The translations under genes and the position numbers were made by a program. Positions 15,792 through 23,733 of a stretch of 64,000 nt of DNA are shown here, piece by piece (position 1 is the stretch's first letter; the number at the start of each line of letters is the position of its first letter). The stretch comes from Iodobacter sp025352645. GTDB lineage: Bacteria; Pseudomonadota; Gammaproteobacteria; Burkholderiales; Chitinibacteraceae. The stretch is from positions 1 through 64,000 of the forward strand of contig NZ_JAWQUO010000002.1 of NCBI RefSeq assembly GCF_033446605.1, written 5' to 3'. The notes beneath the pieces are model-generated. The model searched no databases, was not told the origin of the DNA, and was given only the letters and a program-made list of their open reading frames with translations.

Positions 15792-18452
15792 TTACACGGT
15801 CCAAGGCGCTGGTCGGCCTGCTGCAATGCCGTACTTTTCTAGGGCTTCTGCCACTTTCGCCGCAGGGATTTTGCCCTCGTCAGCCAGTGCTTTCAGAGCA
15901 GCAATCGCAACGTGGTAGCGATCCACTTCAAAGAAGCTACGCAATGCCTTGCGTGAATCAGAGCGGCCATAGCCATCACAACCCAGAACCACATACTTAG
16001 CAGGAACGTATTCACGTACTTGATCTGCAAACGCGCGTTTGTAATCGGTTGCCGCAATCACTGGGCCAGTACGGCCAGTCAGGCATTCGGTTACGTAAGG
16101 CACTTGCTGTGCAGCCAGTGGGTTAAGCATATTGTGGCGCTCAACCGCCATACCATCACGGCGCAATTCGTTAAAGCTTGGGCAAGACCAGATATCTGCA
16201 TCAATGCCAAAATCAGCTTTAAGTAAGGCTGCGCCAGCAATTACTTCGCGGAAGATCGTACCTGAACCCATTAGCTGTACTTTCAGTGCCGCGTCTTTTG
16301 CGCCTTCTTGGAACATATACATGCCGCGCAAAATGCCCGCTGCCGAGCCTTCTGGCATCGCTGGGTGGCTGTAGTTTTCATTCATTACCGACAGGTAGTA
16401 ATAGATGTTCTCTTGGTTTTGATACATGCGGCGCATACCGTCTTGCACAATCACCGCTAGCTCGTAAGCGAAGGTTGGATCGTAGGACACGCAGTTAGGG
16501 ATAAACTCAGCAAACAGATGGCCATGGCCGTCTTGGTGCTGCAAGCCTTCGCCGTTTAGCGTGGTGCGGCCAGCCGTACCACCAACCAAGAAGCCGCGAG
16601 CGCGTAAATCGCCCGCTGCCCATGCTAAGTCACCGATACGTTGGAAACCAAACATCGAGTAGTAGATGTAGAACGGAATCATGGTGACGCCGTGGTTGGC
16701 GTAAGAGGTTGCCGCAGCAATCCAATCGCTCATCGCACCGGCTTCGTTAATCCCTTCCTGCAATACTTGGCCGGTTTTGGATTCTTTGTAGAACATCAGT
16801 TGATCGGCATCTTGTGGCTCGTACAGCTGCCCCACGTGCGACCAAATACCCAGCTGACGGAACATGCCTTCCATACCAAAGGTGCGCGATTCATCCGGCA
16901 CGATAGGCACGATGCGGTTACCGATTTTTTTGTCTTTTACCAAGGTGTTCAAGATACGAACAAAGGCCATGGTGGTGGACATTTCTTTTTCGCCGGTGCT
17001 GCCCAGTAGGCTTTGCAGTGCCTCTAAACCTGGCACTTCGAGTGGCTCATCGATTGGCTTTCTGGATGGCACAAAGCCGCCGAGTGCCGCACGGCGCTCA
17101 TGCATATGCTTGAGCTCTTGGCTGTCGTCAGCTGGGCGATAGAATTTACATGCAATCGCTTCTTCGTCAGTCAGCGGGATATTAAAGCGATCACGCAGGT
17201 AGAGCAGATCGTCGTCAGACAATTTCTTAGTGTTATGCGCAACGTTTTGTGATTCGCCTGCTTTACCAACGCCAAAGCCTTTTACGGTTTTAACCAGCAG
17301 TAGGGTAGGCTGATCTTTGTGCTCAGAAGCGGCTTTATAGCCGGCATACACTTTATACAGATCATTACCACCACGGGTTAGACGCCAGATATCGTCATCC
17401 GACATGGCCGCAACCAAGTCGAGCAATTCTGGGTAAGCACCGAAGAAGTGTTCGCGTACATAAGCGCCGTTTTTGGATTTGTAGGTTTGGTATTCACCAT
17501 CTACGGCTTCCATCATGCGTTTTTGCAGCAGGCCTTTTTTGTCCTGAGCAAGGATGGCATCCCAGCCTGTGCCCCAGACTACTTTAATCACATTCCAGCC
17601 AGAGCCACGGAAATCGCCTTCCAGCTCTTGAATGATTTTGCCATTACCGCGCACTGGGCCATCAAGGCGCTGTAAATTGCAGTTAATCACAAAGATCAGG
17701 TTATCAAGTTTTTCACGGCCTGCTAGGGAAATGGCACCTAGTGATTCTGGCTCGTCCATTTCGCCATCGCCGCAGAAGCACCATACTTTACGATCGCCTT
17801 TTTGTTTAAAGCCACGATCGTCCAAGTACTTCATAAAACGTGCTTGGTAAATGGCCATCAACGGGCCAAGACCCATCGATACCGTTGGGAACTGCCAGAA
17901 ATCAGGCATCAGCCAAGGGTGTGGATAGGACGATAAGCCACCGCCTTCTACTTCACGGCGGAATTTATTCAGTTGGTCTTCAGTAATGCGGCCTTCAAGA
18001 AAAGCACGTGCATACACGCCTGGCGCAGAGTGGCCTTGGAAGTAAACTAAGTCACCGCCGTGGTTTTCTGAAGGCGCGTGCCAGAAGTGATTCCAGCCGA
18101 TATCGTATAAAGTGGCTGCGGAGGCGAAAGATGAAATATGCCCACCCGGCTCTGCTTCGTCGCGATTGGCTTTAACTACCATTGCCGCCGCATTCCAGCG
18201 GGTGTAAGCCAGAATGCGTTCTTCCAGATTAGGCTTACCTGGGTGCTTGGCTTGCAGGTGCGCTGGAATGGTATTGATGTAGGCCGTGGTGGCGGTATAC
18301 GGAATATTGACGCCGTCTTGACGAGCGTGATCAACTAATTTTTCAACCAAAAAATGAGCGCGCTCTGCGCCTTCTTTTTCGAGGACGCTATCGAGTGACT
18401 CTAGCCATTCTTGCGTTTCTTGGGGATCGAGGTCATGAAGCTGCTCTGCCAT
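15792..18452 (-). CDS. aceE: Pyruvate dehydrogenase E1 component (homodimeric type)
   Basis: Thiamine-diphosphate enzyme that decarboxylates pyruvate and acetylates the E2 lipoyl groups. The 886-aa product matches the alpha-2 E1 of proteobacteria (E. coli 887). The ThDP motif GDGEMDEPES...NLIFVINCNLQRLDGPV spans about 228-266. The N-terminus MAEQLHDLDPQETQEWLESL is the E2-binding segment. Further conserved blocks are GRTTLNGEGLQHQDGH and the C-terminal VLGCDGYGRSDSR. AAGG lies upstream of ATG 18452. First gene of aceE-aceF-lpdA, 127 bp after pgi. Confidence 0.97.
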   Translation of the reverse strand: MAEQLHDLDPQETQEWLESLDSVLEKEGAERAHFLVEKLVDHARQDGVNIPYTATTAYINTIPAHLQAKHPGKPNLEERILAYTRWNAAAMVVKANRDEAEPGGHISSFASAATLYDIGWNHFWHAPSENHGGDLVYFQGHSAPGVYARAFLEGRITEDQLNKFRREVEGGGLSSYPHPWLMPDFWQFPTVSMGLGPLMAIYQARFMKYLDDRGFKQKGDRKVWCFCGDGEMDEPESLGAISLAGREKLDNLIFVINCNLQRLDGPVRGNGKIIQELEGDFRGSGWNVIKVVWGTGWDAILAQDKKGLLQKRMMEAVDGEYQTYKSKNGAYVREHFFGAYPELLDLVAAMSDDDIWRLTRGGNDLYKVYAGYKAASEHKDQPTLLLVKTVKGFGVGKAGESQNVAHNTKKLSDDDLLYLRDRFNIPLTDEEAIACKFYRPADDSQELKHMHERRAALGGFVPSRKPIDEPLEVPGLEALQSLLGSTGEKEMSTTMAFVRILNTLVKDKKIGNRIVPIVPDESRTFGMEGMFRQLGIWSHVGQLYEPQDADQLMFYKESKTGQVLQEGINEAGAMSDWIAAATSYANHGVTMIPFYIYYSMFGFQRIGDLAWAAGDLRARGFLVGGTAGRTTLNGEGLQHQDGHGHLFAEFIPNCVSYDPTFAYELAVIVQDGMRRMYQNQENIYYYLSVMNENYSHPAMPEGSAAGILRGMYMFQEGAKDAALKVQLMGSGTIFREVIAGAALLKADFGIDADIWSCPSFNELRRDGMAVERHNMLNPLAAQQVPYVTECLTGRTGPVIAATDYKRAFADQVREYVPAKYVVLGCDGYGRSDSRKALRSFFEVDRYHVAIAALKALADEGKIPAAKVAEALEKYGIAAGRPAPWTV

Positions 18453-18508
18453 TGGTCTCTCTACCTTGTGAGTGGGTTGATTATTCGCACAATTAAATGT
18501 ACGAAGGC

Positions 18509-18531
18509 AGGCTGGTTGTGTGGACCAGCCT
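18509..18531. terminator. Hairpin between pgi and aceE
   Basis: AGGCTGGT (18509-18516) pairs with ACCAGCCT (18524-18531) across seven bases. It follows pgi on the minus strand; A/T-rich sequence flanks it but there is no long T-run. Could separate the pgi and aceE transcripts or sit in the aceE leader. Confidence 0.5.
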
Positions 18532-18579
18532 ACTTTTAAAAGGCCTGCATTGTAATCGGCCAGAATGAATCCATCCCGT

Positions 18580-20226
18580 TTAACGGGGTGTATTTCGCTT
18601 GTAATAATTCACCAGACCATTGGTTGAAGCATCGTGGTTCGTGGTTAAGCCTGGGGTGGTTAAGTCAGCTTCAATGGCTTTTGCCAATTGTTTGCCAAGC
18701 TCTACACCCCATTGGTCATAGGAATTAATATTCCAGACCGTGCCCTGTACGAATACTTTGTGCTCGTACAGAGCAATCAATGCACCTAAACGCCGCGGGG
18801 ATAAACGCTGCATTAAAATGGTATTAGTTGGGCGATTACCTTCAAATACTTTATGTGGAACTAAAGCATCTTGAGCTTCGCCAGTAATGCCTTGAATATC
18901 TAATTCTGCCCGTACTTCGGCTTCATTTTTACCGCGTAAAAACGCTTCTGTCTGGGCAAATACATTGGCCATCAGAATGGTATTGTGCGGCTCAGGAATA
19001 TCTGGATGCTCTATGGTGGCAATAAAATCGACGGGTACGATTTGGCTGCCCTGATGCAATAACTGGTAATAAGCGTGTTGGCCGTTAATACCGGTGTCAC
19101 CCCATACAACGGGCCCGGTGCGATAGTTCACGCGTTTGCCATTCAAATCAACCGTTTTACCGTTTGATTCCATATCCAGTTGCTGCAAATACGCAGGGAA
19201 GCGATACAGCGACTGGTTATAAGGGGAAATAAGCTGGGTGGATGCGCCAAAGAAATTCACATACCAAACACCGAGCATGCCCATAATGACCGGTAAATTT
19301 TGCTCTAATGGCTTGCTGCAAAAATGTTGATCCATGGTGTAGGCACCATGCAGCAAGTCTTGGTAATTGTGTTTGCCCAGATAAATAGCAATCGGCAAAC
19401 CAATTGCGCTCCATAGGCTATAGCGGCCACCAACCCAATCCCAAAACTCAAACATATTATTGGTATCAATACCAAATTCACCCACTGCTTTGGCGTTGGT
19501 AGAGACCGCTACAAAATGCTTGGCAATATGTTTTTCGTCCCCCGAAGCTTTTACAAACCAAGCGCGTGATGTGCGGGCATTGGTGAGCGTTTCTTGGGTG
19601 GTAAAGGTTTTGGAAGAAATAATAAAGAGTGTTGTTTCTGGGTTAAGTTCTGCAAGCACTGACATCACTTGGTCGCCGTCTACGGTCGAAACAAAGTGCA
19701 TTTTTAAGCGTTTGTGGCCGTAATCTTTCAGCGCTTGGCAAACCATCAGCGGGCCAAGATCGGAGCCGCCAATGCCGATATTTACGATATCGGTAATCGC
19801 CTTGCCGGTATAACCCAGCCATTCGCCCGAGCGAACCTTATCTGAGAAGTCGCCGATTTTTTCTTTAACAGCGTTTACTTTAGGCATCACATCTTCGCCA
19901 TCCACGATCAATGGATGCTTGTCTAGATTGCGTAATGCGGTGTGCAGCACGGCACGATGCTCGGTGCTATTAATCTTTTGCCCAGAAAACATCGCCTTGA
20001 TGCGCGCTTCTAATCCAGATTGACGTGCTAAATCCATCAGCAAAGTCATGGTCTTGGCGGTGATGCGGTTTTTTGAGTAATCAAAAAACAAGCCGCCTGA
20101 TTCAAGCGAAAATTTCTCAAAGCGTTGTGGATCGTCGTTAAACAAATCACGCAGATGCAGTGGCGACACTTCATTAAAGTGTTCTTCTAACGCCAGCCAC
20201 GCTGGTGTTTGAGTGAGGTTTGACAT
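18580..20226 (-). CDS. pgi: Glucose-6-phosphate isomerase
   Basis: Interconverts glucose-6-P and fructose-6-P. The 548-aa product matches the E. coli-type enzyme. It shows the SIS-type substrate motifs IGIGGSDLGPLM, SSKTFTTQET, WVGGRYSLWSAIGLP and the C-terminal GVELGKQLAKAIE. The catalytic Glu and His lie in ESNGKTV and GQHAYYQL. Only 18 bp separate it from hexR upstream, so the two are co-transcribed. In Entner-Doudoroff users it returns fructose-6-P to glucose-6-P for the zwf-pgl-edd-eda route encoded alongside. Confidence 0.97.
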   Translation of the reverse strand: MSNLTQTPAWLALEEHFNEVSPLHLRDLFNDDPQRFEKFSLESGGLFFDYSKNRITAKTMTLLMDLARQSGLEARIKAMFSGQKINSTEHRAVLHTALRNLDKHPLIVDGEDVMPKVNAVKEKIGDFSDKVRSGEWLGYTGKAITDIVNIGIGGSDLGPLMVCQALKDYGHKRLKMHFVSTVDGDQVMSVLAELNPETTLFIISSKTFTTQETLTNARTSRAWFVKASGDEKHIAKHFVAVSTNAKAVGEFGIDTNNMFEFWDWVGGRYSLWSAIGLPIAIYLGKHNYQDLLHGAYTMDQHFCSKPLEQNLPVIMGMLGVWYVNFFGASTQLISPYNQSLYRFPAYLQQLDMESNGKTVDLNGKRVNYRTGPVVWGDTGINGQHAYYQLLHQGSQIVPVDFIATIEHPDIPEPHNTILMANVFAQTEAFLRGKNEAEVRAELDIQGITGEAQDALVPHKVFEGNRPTNTILMQRLSPRRLGALIALYEHKVFVQGTVWNINSYDQWGVELGKQLAKAIEADLTTPGLTTNHDASTNGLVNYYKRNTPR

Positions 20227-20244
20227 CTTGCTATCCTTATCTAA

Positions 20245-21096
20245 TCAGCTGTAATTATCATGACCACGAACGCGCTTTTCTTTAAGGCTGCGCTTCATTT
20301 TTTCGAGTTGGTCGATGAGTTCTGGCCCACGTCTGAGCGCTACGCCAACGGCAAGCACGTCGATAATCACCAGATGCACGATGCGGGTAATCATTGGGGT
20401 GTATAGATCTGGGTCTTCCATCGTGTCGGCATAGAGGCAAAGCGTGCAACGCTTGGCTAATGGCGATTTTGAATGGGTAATGCCGATTACATCGGCTCCT
20501 GCATCGCGGGCAATTTCTACTGAACGCAGTAAATCTAAAGTGCGGCCTGAGTTTGATACGGCAACCACCGCATCTCCTGGCCCAAGCATCGATGCGCTCA
20601 TGCCGTGCATATGCGGATCGGTATAGGAAACGGTAGGTACGCCCAAGCGGAAAAACTTGTTTTGTGCATCAATGGCCACTGCGCCGGATTGCCCCTGACC
20701 ATAGACTTCGATCTTTTTGGCATTCGACATAATGGTAATTGCACGCTCCAACACATCGGTGTCTAGCTCATTACGGCAACGCAGCAGGTGCGAAATATTG
20801 TTATCAAATAATTTGCGTGCTAGATCGTGTGCAGAGTCATCGCGGCTGACCATGGAGTGCACATAAGGCACGCCAGAGACCAAGCTGCGAGTGAGCCGCA
20901 ATTTAAAATCTTGCAGGCCAGAGCAGTTGAGTGAACGACAAAAGCGAATCACGGTGGGCTGTGAAACCAGTGCCAACTCGGCAATTTGGGCGATGGGGGC
21001 ATTAGCAACCAAATTAGGTTGCTCAATGACTAATTCAGCCACTTTTCGTTCTGATTTGCTGAGGCTATCGAGTGCGGCCTTGATACGTTCGAGCAT
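20245..21096 (-). CDS. hexR: HexR-type transcriptional regulator (RpiR family)
   Basis: A 283-aa regulator with an N-terminal RpiR helix-turn-helix (about 1-80, LVSQPTVIRFCRSLNCSGLQDFKL) and a C-terminal SIS sugar-phosphate domain (about 115-265, EVYGQGQSGAVAIDAQNKFFRLG). HexR in gamma- and betaproteobacteria binds TGTAnT-type palindromes at zwf, edd and gap promoters and is released by 2-keto-3-deoxy-6-phosphogluconate. Two matching sites lie in the zwf/edd gap here. The gene sits within zwf-pgl-hexR-pgi, suggesting autoregulation through the zwf promoter. A GTAGGGTGGGCA repeat ends 14 bp before the start codon. Confidence 0.93.
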   Translation of the reverse strand: MLERIKAALDSLSKSERKVAELVIEQPNLVANAPIAQIAELALVSQPTVIRFCRSLNCSGLQDFKLRLTRSLVSGVPYVHSMVSRDDSAHDLARKLFDNNISHLLRCRNELDTDVLERAITIMSNAKKIEVYGQGQSGAVAIDAQNKFFRLGVPTVSYTDPHMHGMSASMLGPGDAVVAVSNSGRTLDLLRSVEIARDAGADVIGITHSKSPLAKRCTLCLYADTMEDPDLYTPMITRIVHLVIIDVLAVGVALRRGPELIDQLEKMKRSLKEKRVRGHDNYS

Positions 21097-21110
21097 GTAT
21101 TTTTCTCACT

Positions 21111-21175
21111 GTAGGGTGGGCATTCGCCCACGCAGAACTTTGACATCAACGCGTGGGCAAGGATGCCCACCCTAC
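21111..21175. repeat. GTAGGGTGGGCA nested inverted repeat, copy in pgl-hexR gap
   Basis: Outer arms GTAGGGTGGGCA (21111-21122) and TGCCCACCCTAC (21164-21175), inner arms around CGCCCACGC (21126) and GCGTGGGCA (21151). Same design as 13986-14066. It fills almost the whole gap between the pgl stop and the hexR start. Confidence 0.85.
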
Positions 21176-21180
21176 ATCTC

Positions 21181-21882
21181 TTATGCGGCCCAAAATACCT
21201 GTTTGAGCCCCAAACATTTATCCAGCACACGGCGGATAGGAAATAGCTCGGTTTCGGCTTTTTGCTCAAGTAAAGCGTCTTGCAATAATGCTTTTTTACT
21301 ATCACTCGTGATATGTACGATTACCGAGCGGGCTGCTGCCAAGGTGGGCAGTGTCAGCGTAATACGCTGATGCGGTGCGGCTGGCGGGGTGACTGCAGCA
21401 CAGCGTGCTGTTGAGGTGCAGGCGGCTTCCAGCTCTGCTGCAGCAGGGAAAAGCGATGCAGTATGACCATCGTCCCCCATGCCTAAAATCAGCACATCGA
21501 GTGGAGCGGGCAGGGCAGCTAGGCGCGCTTCAATGGTCGCTTGGCCTGCATGGGCCGTTGGGGCGCTGGAAACTTGTGAGATAAATGTGGCGCTAGCGGC
21601 TTTATCTTGCAGTAAATTTTCGCGGGTTAGGCGCTCATTACTATCGGCGTGATCGGGGGCGACCCAACGCTCATCGGCCAAGGTGATGGTTACTTTTGAC
21701 CAATCTAGCTCTTTCACACGCAGCGCTTTAAACATGCCTGCTGGCGTTCTACCGCCAGATACCGCAATCCCTGCCTGGCCACGTGCAGCAATGGCCGCGC
21801 TTAATGCTTGAGCGATAAAGTCAGCCAGTTGAAGATCCAGTTCATCTTTTGAGACAAATTCCTGCCAGGACAGAGACGACAT
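21181..21882 (-). CDS. pgl: 6-phosphogluconolactonase
   Basis: Hydrolyses 6-phosphoglucono-1,5-lactone to 6-phosphogluconate, the step between Zwf and Edd. The 233-aa DevB-type protein of the glucosamine-6-P-isomerase fold shows AVSGGRTPAGMF, TLADERWVAPDHADSNERL, LGMGDDGHTASLFPAA and PAAPHQRITLTLPTLAAAR. Lies 61 bp after zwf on the same strand and 84 bp before hexR. Confidence 0.95.
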   Translation of the reverse strand: MSSLSWQEFVSKDELDLQLADFIAQALSAAIAARGQAGIAVSGGRTPAGMFKALRVKELDWSKVTITLADERWVAPDHADSNERLTRENLLQDKAASATFISQVSSAPTAHAGQATIEARLAALPAPLDVLILGMGDDGHTASLFPAAAELEAACTSTARCAAVTPPAAPHQRITLTLPTLAAARSVIVHITSDSKKALLQDALLEQKAETELFPIRRVLDKCLGLKQVFWAA

Positions 21883-21910
21883 GTAGTTACCTTTAATGAT
21901 GATGAAAGAA

Positions 21911-21930
21911 CGGGCCAGAAAACCGGCCCG
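21911..21930 (-). terminator. Hairpin between zwf and pgl
   Basis: CGGGCC (21911-21916) pairs with GGCCCG (21925-21930) over an eight-base loop. Downstream on the minus strand is only a weak T-rich stretch, so it more likely tunes expression within the operon than ends it. Confidence 0.4.
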
Positions 21931-21943
21931 CTTGTTACATTAT

Positions 21944-23398
21944 TTACTCTTCTTCGTGCCAGCAAAGGCCATCACGGGATAGCAAGGCAGAAGACGCTGC
22001 TGGCCCCCAAGTGCCTGCAGTGTATGGCTTAGGGCCATCTGTACTGCTTTCCCAGTTGTCAATAATAGGCTCCACCCAGCGCCATGCCGCACGTTGCTCA
22101 TCGCGGCGTACAAACAATGATAGATCACCACGAATCACATCAAGCAACAGGCGCTCATAGGCTTCTGGGCTGCGGGTTTTAAAGGTTTCTTTAAAATCCA
22201 TATCCAAATGCACAGGACGCAAGCGGCCTTGATTACCAGGCTCTTTTGCCATCATATACAAGCGAACCGATTCATCGGGTTGCAGCTGAATCACTAAGCG
22301 ATTAGGCGTGCTGGCGCTGCGGCCATAAATGGAGTGTGGTGCTTCACGGAAGTTAATCACGATCTCAGCAAGACGCTCAGAAAGGCGTTTGCCAGTACGC
22401 AGATAAAACGGTACACCTGCCCAACGCCAAGTTTGAATCTCTGCCTTAAGTGCAACAAAGGTTTCGGTTTTGGAGCCAGCAGGCACATCCGGCTCGTCTA
22501 AATAACCAGGCACAGGTTTGCTTGCCACCGCCCCTGCACGATACTGACCACGTACTACTTTGGTGTGGACGTCTTCGGTAGAGAGCGGTTTTAAGGCTCG
22601 TAAAATTTTGAGTTTTTCATCACGAACCGCATCGGCATCGATCGATGCTGGCGGCTCCATCGCAACGATGGTGAGCAGTTGCAAGAGATGGTTTTGCACC
22701 ATATCGCGCAGCGCACCGGTTTTGTCGTAGAAATCCGCGCGGGATTCAACGCCAACTTGTTCGGTTACAGTAATTTGTACGTCGCGAATCCATTCTCTGC
22801 GCCAAAGTGGCTCAAGCAGGGTATTGGCAAAGCGCAGTGCCATTAAGTTTTGGACAGGTTCTTTGCCCAAATAGTGGTCGATTCGATAAATTTGGTGTTC
22901 TTGGAAATATTCACCGACTTCATCATTAATTTTATTTGATGAGGCTAAATCGTGCCCTAATGGCTTTTCAAGCACTACGCGGGCATTGCCAGCGGCAAGG
23001 CCTACTTCGGACAGACTCTTGGAAATAGGCGCAAATAGATCAGGTGCGGTGGAGAGGTAAAACACGCGTACACGCTTTGGAAAGGCGTTTAGCGTATCGG
23101 CCAGCTTGGTGAATTCTGCAGGATGATTGGCATCCAATTGCAGGTATTCAATGCGCTCAGCAAACGAGGCCCAATCGGCATCGTTATAGTGCTTACCTAG
23201 GTAGCCAGTGGCTAGGGCATGCGCCTTTTTGAGGTAAGCGGCGGTATCAGGAACACTACGGCCCAAACAGACAATGCGCCCTTCTTGCGGCAGATTGCCT
23301 TCTTGATGTTGGTGGTACAGTGCCGGTAGCAACTTACGCATTACCAAGTCACCAGTGCCGCCGAACAGCACCATGTCGAAAGCGTCGATCTGAGTCAT
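21944..23398 (-). CDS. zwf: Glucose-6-phosphate 1-dehydrogenase
   Basis: Oxidises glucose-6-P to the lactone with NAD(P)+, the entry to the Entner-Doudoroff and pentose-phosphate routes. The 484-aa product is the usual length. It has the nucleotide-binding LFGGTGDLVMRKL near residue 10, substrate/catalytic RIDHYLGKEPVQN (about 175-187), and PFYLRTGKRL. The ATG at 23398 follows AAGGA by nine bases and gives MTQIDAFDMVLFGGTGDL; a 19-residue upstream extension is unlikely. Divergent from edd across 335 bp with two HexR-type palindromes. Heads zwf-pgl-hexR-pgi. Confidence 0.97.
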   Translation of the reverse strand: MTQIDAFDMVLFGGTGDLVMRKLLPALYHQHQEGNLPQEGRIVCLGRSVPDTAAYLKKAHALATGYLGKHYNDADWASFAERIEYLQLDANHPAEFTKLADTLNAFPKRVRVFYLSTAPDLFAPISKSLSEVGLAAGNARVVLEKPLGHDLASSNKINDEVGEYFQEHQIYRIDHYLGKEPVQNLMALRFANTLLEPLWRREWIRDVQITVTEQVGVESRADFYDKTGALRDMVQNHLLQLLTIVAMEPPASIDADAVRDEKLKILRALKPLSTEDVHTKVVRGQYRAGAVASKPVPGYLDEPDVPAGSKTETFVALKAEIQTWRWAGVPFYLRTGKRLSERLAEIVINFREAPHSIYGRSASTPNRLVIQLQPDESVRLYMMAKEPGNQGRLRPVHLDMDFKETFKTRSPEAYERLLLDVIRGDLSLFVRRDEQRAAWRWVEPIIDNWESSTDGPKPYTAGTWGPAASSALLSRDGLCWHEEE

Positions 23399-23488
23399 CC
23401 GCGAAAATCCTTTTACTTGAGTCGGTTTTTGGCCCTTGGCAGAACTGCTCTGCAAAACACAGTTGAGCCTACTTGGCGCGTAAGACTT

Positions 23489-23503
23489 TGTAATCTTACT
23501 ACA
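23489..23503. promoter_or_regulatory. HexR-type operator, zwf-proximal
   Basis: TGTAATCTTACTACA is an imperfect palindrome of the TGTARTnnnAnTACA form bound by HexR. It lies 91 bp upstream of the zwf start codon, in the zwf/edd divergent gap. Confidence 0.65.
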
Positions 23504-23658
23504 CAGCTAAATAGTGGCGCAAACGAAATTCGCCAAGGGCTGTTAATGATGGGGGTTAACACGTAGCGTAGAATGGTAACCCTGTGTAAATGTTGACTAT
23601 TGATGCAACGCAACGAAATGGAAATTCCCAGTCGATGCGGTTGAAGTTATAGATGCTT

Positions 23659-23673
23659 TGTAGTAAAACTACG
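23659..23673. promoter_or_regulatory. HexR-type operator, edd-proximal
   Basis: TGTAGTAAAACTACG is a near-perfect palindrome (TGTAGT-AAA-ACTACG) matching the HexR pattern, 61 bp upstream of the edd start. With the 23489 site it makes one operator per divergent promoter. Confidence 0.7.
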
Positions 23674-23733
23674 CTCAATTTTATAGAAATGTACGTGGCG
23701 TCGTGATGCCGCCGTAACTCGGAGCCCCTGTTT

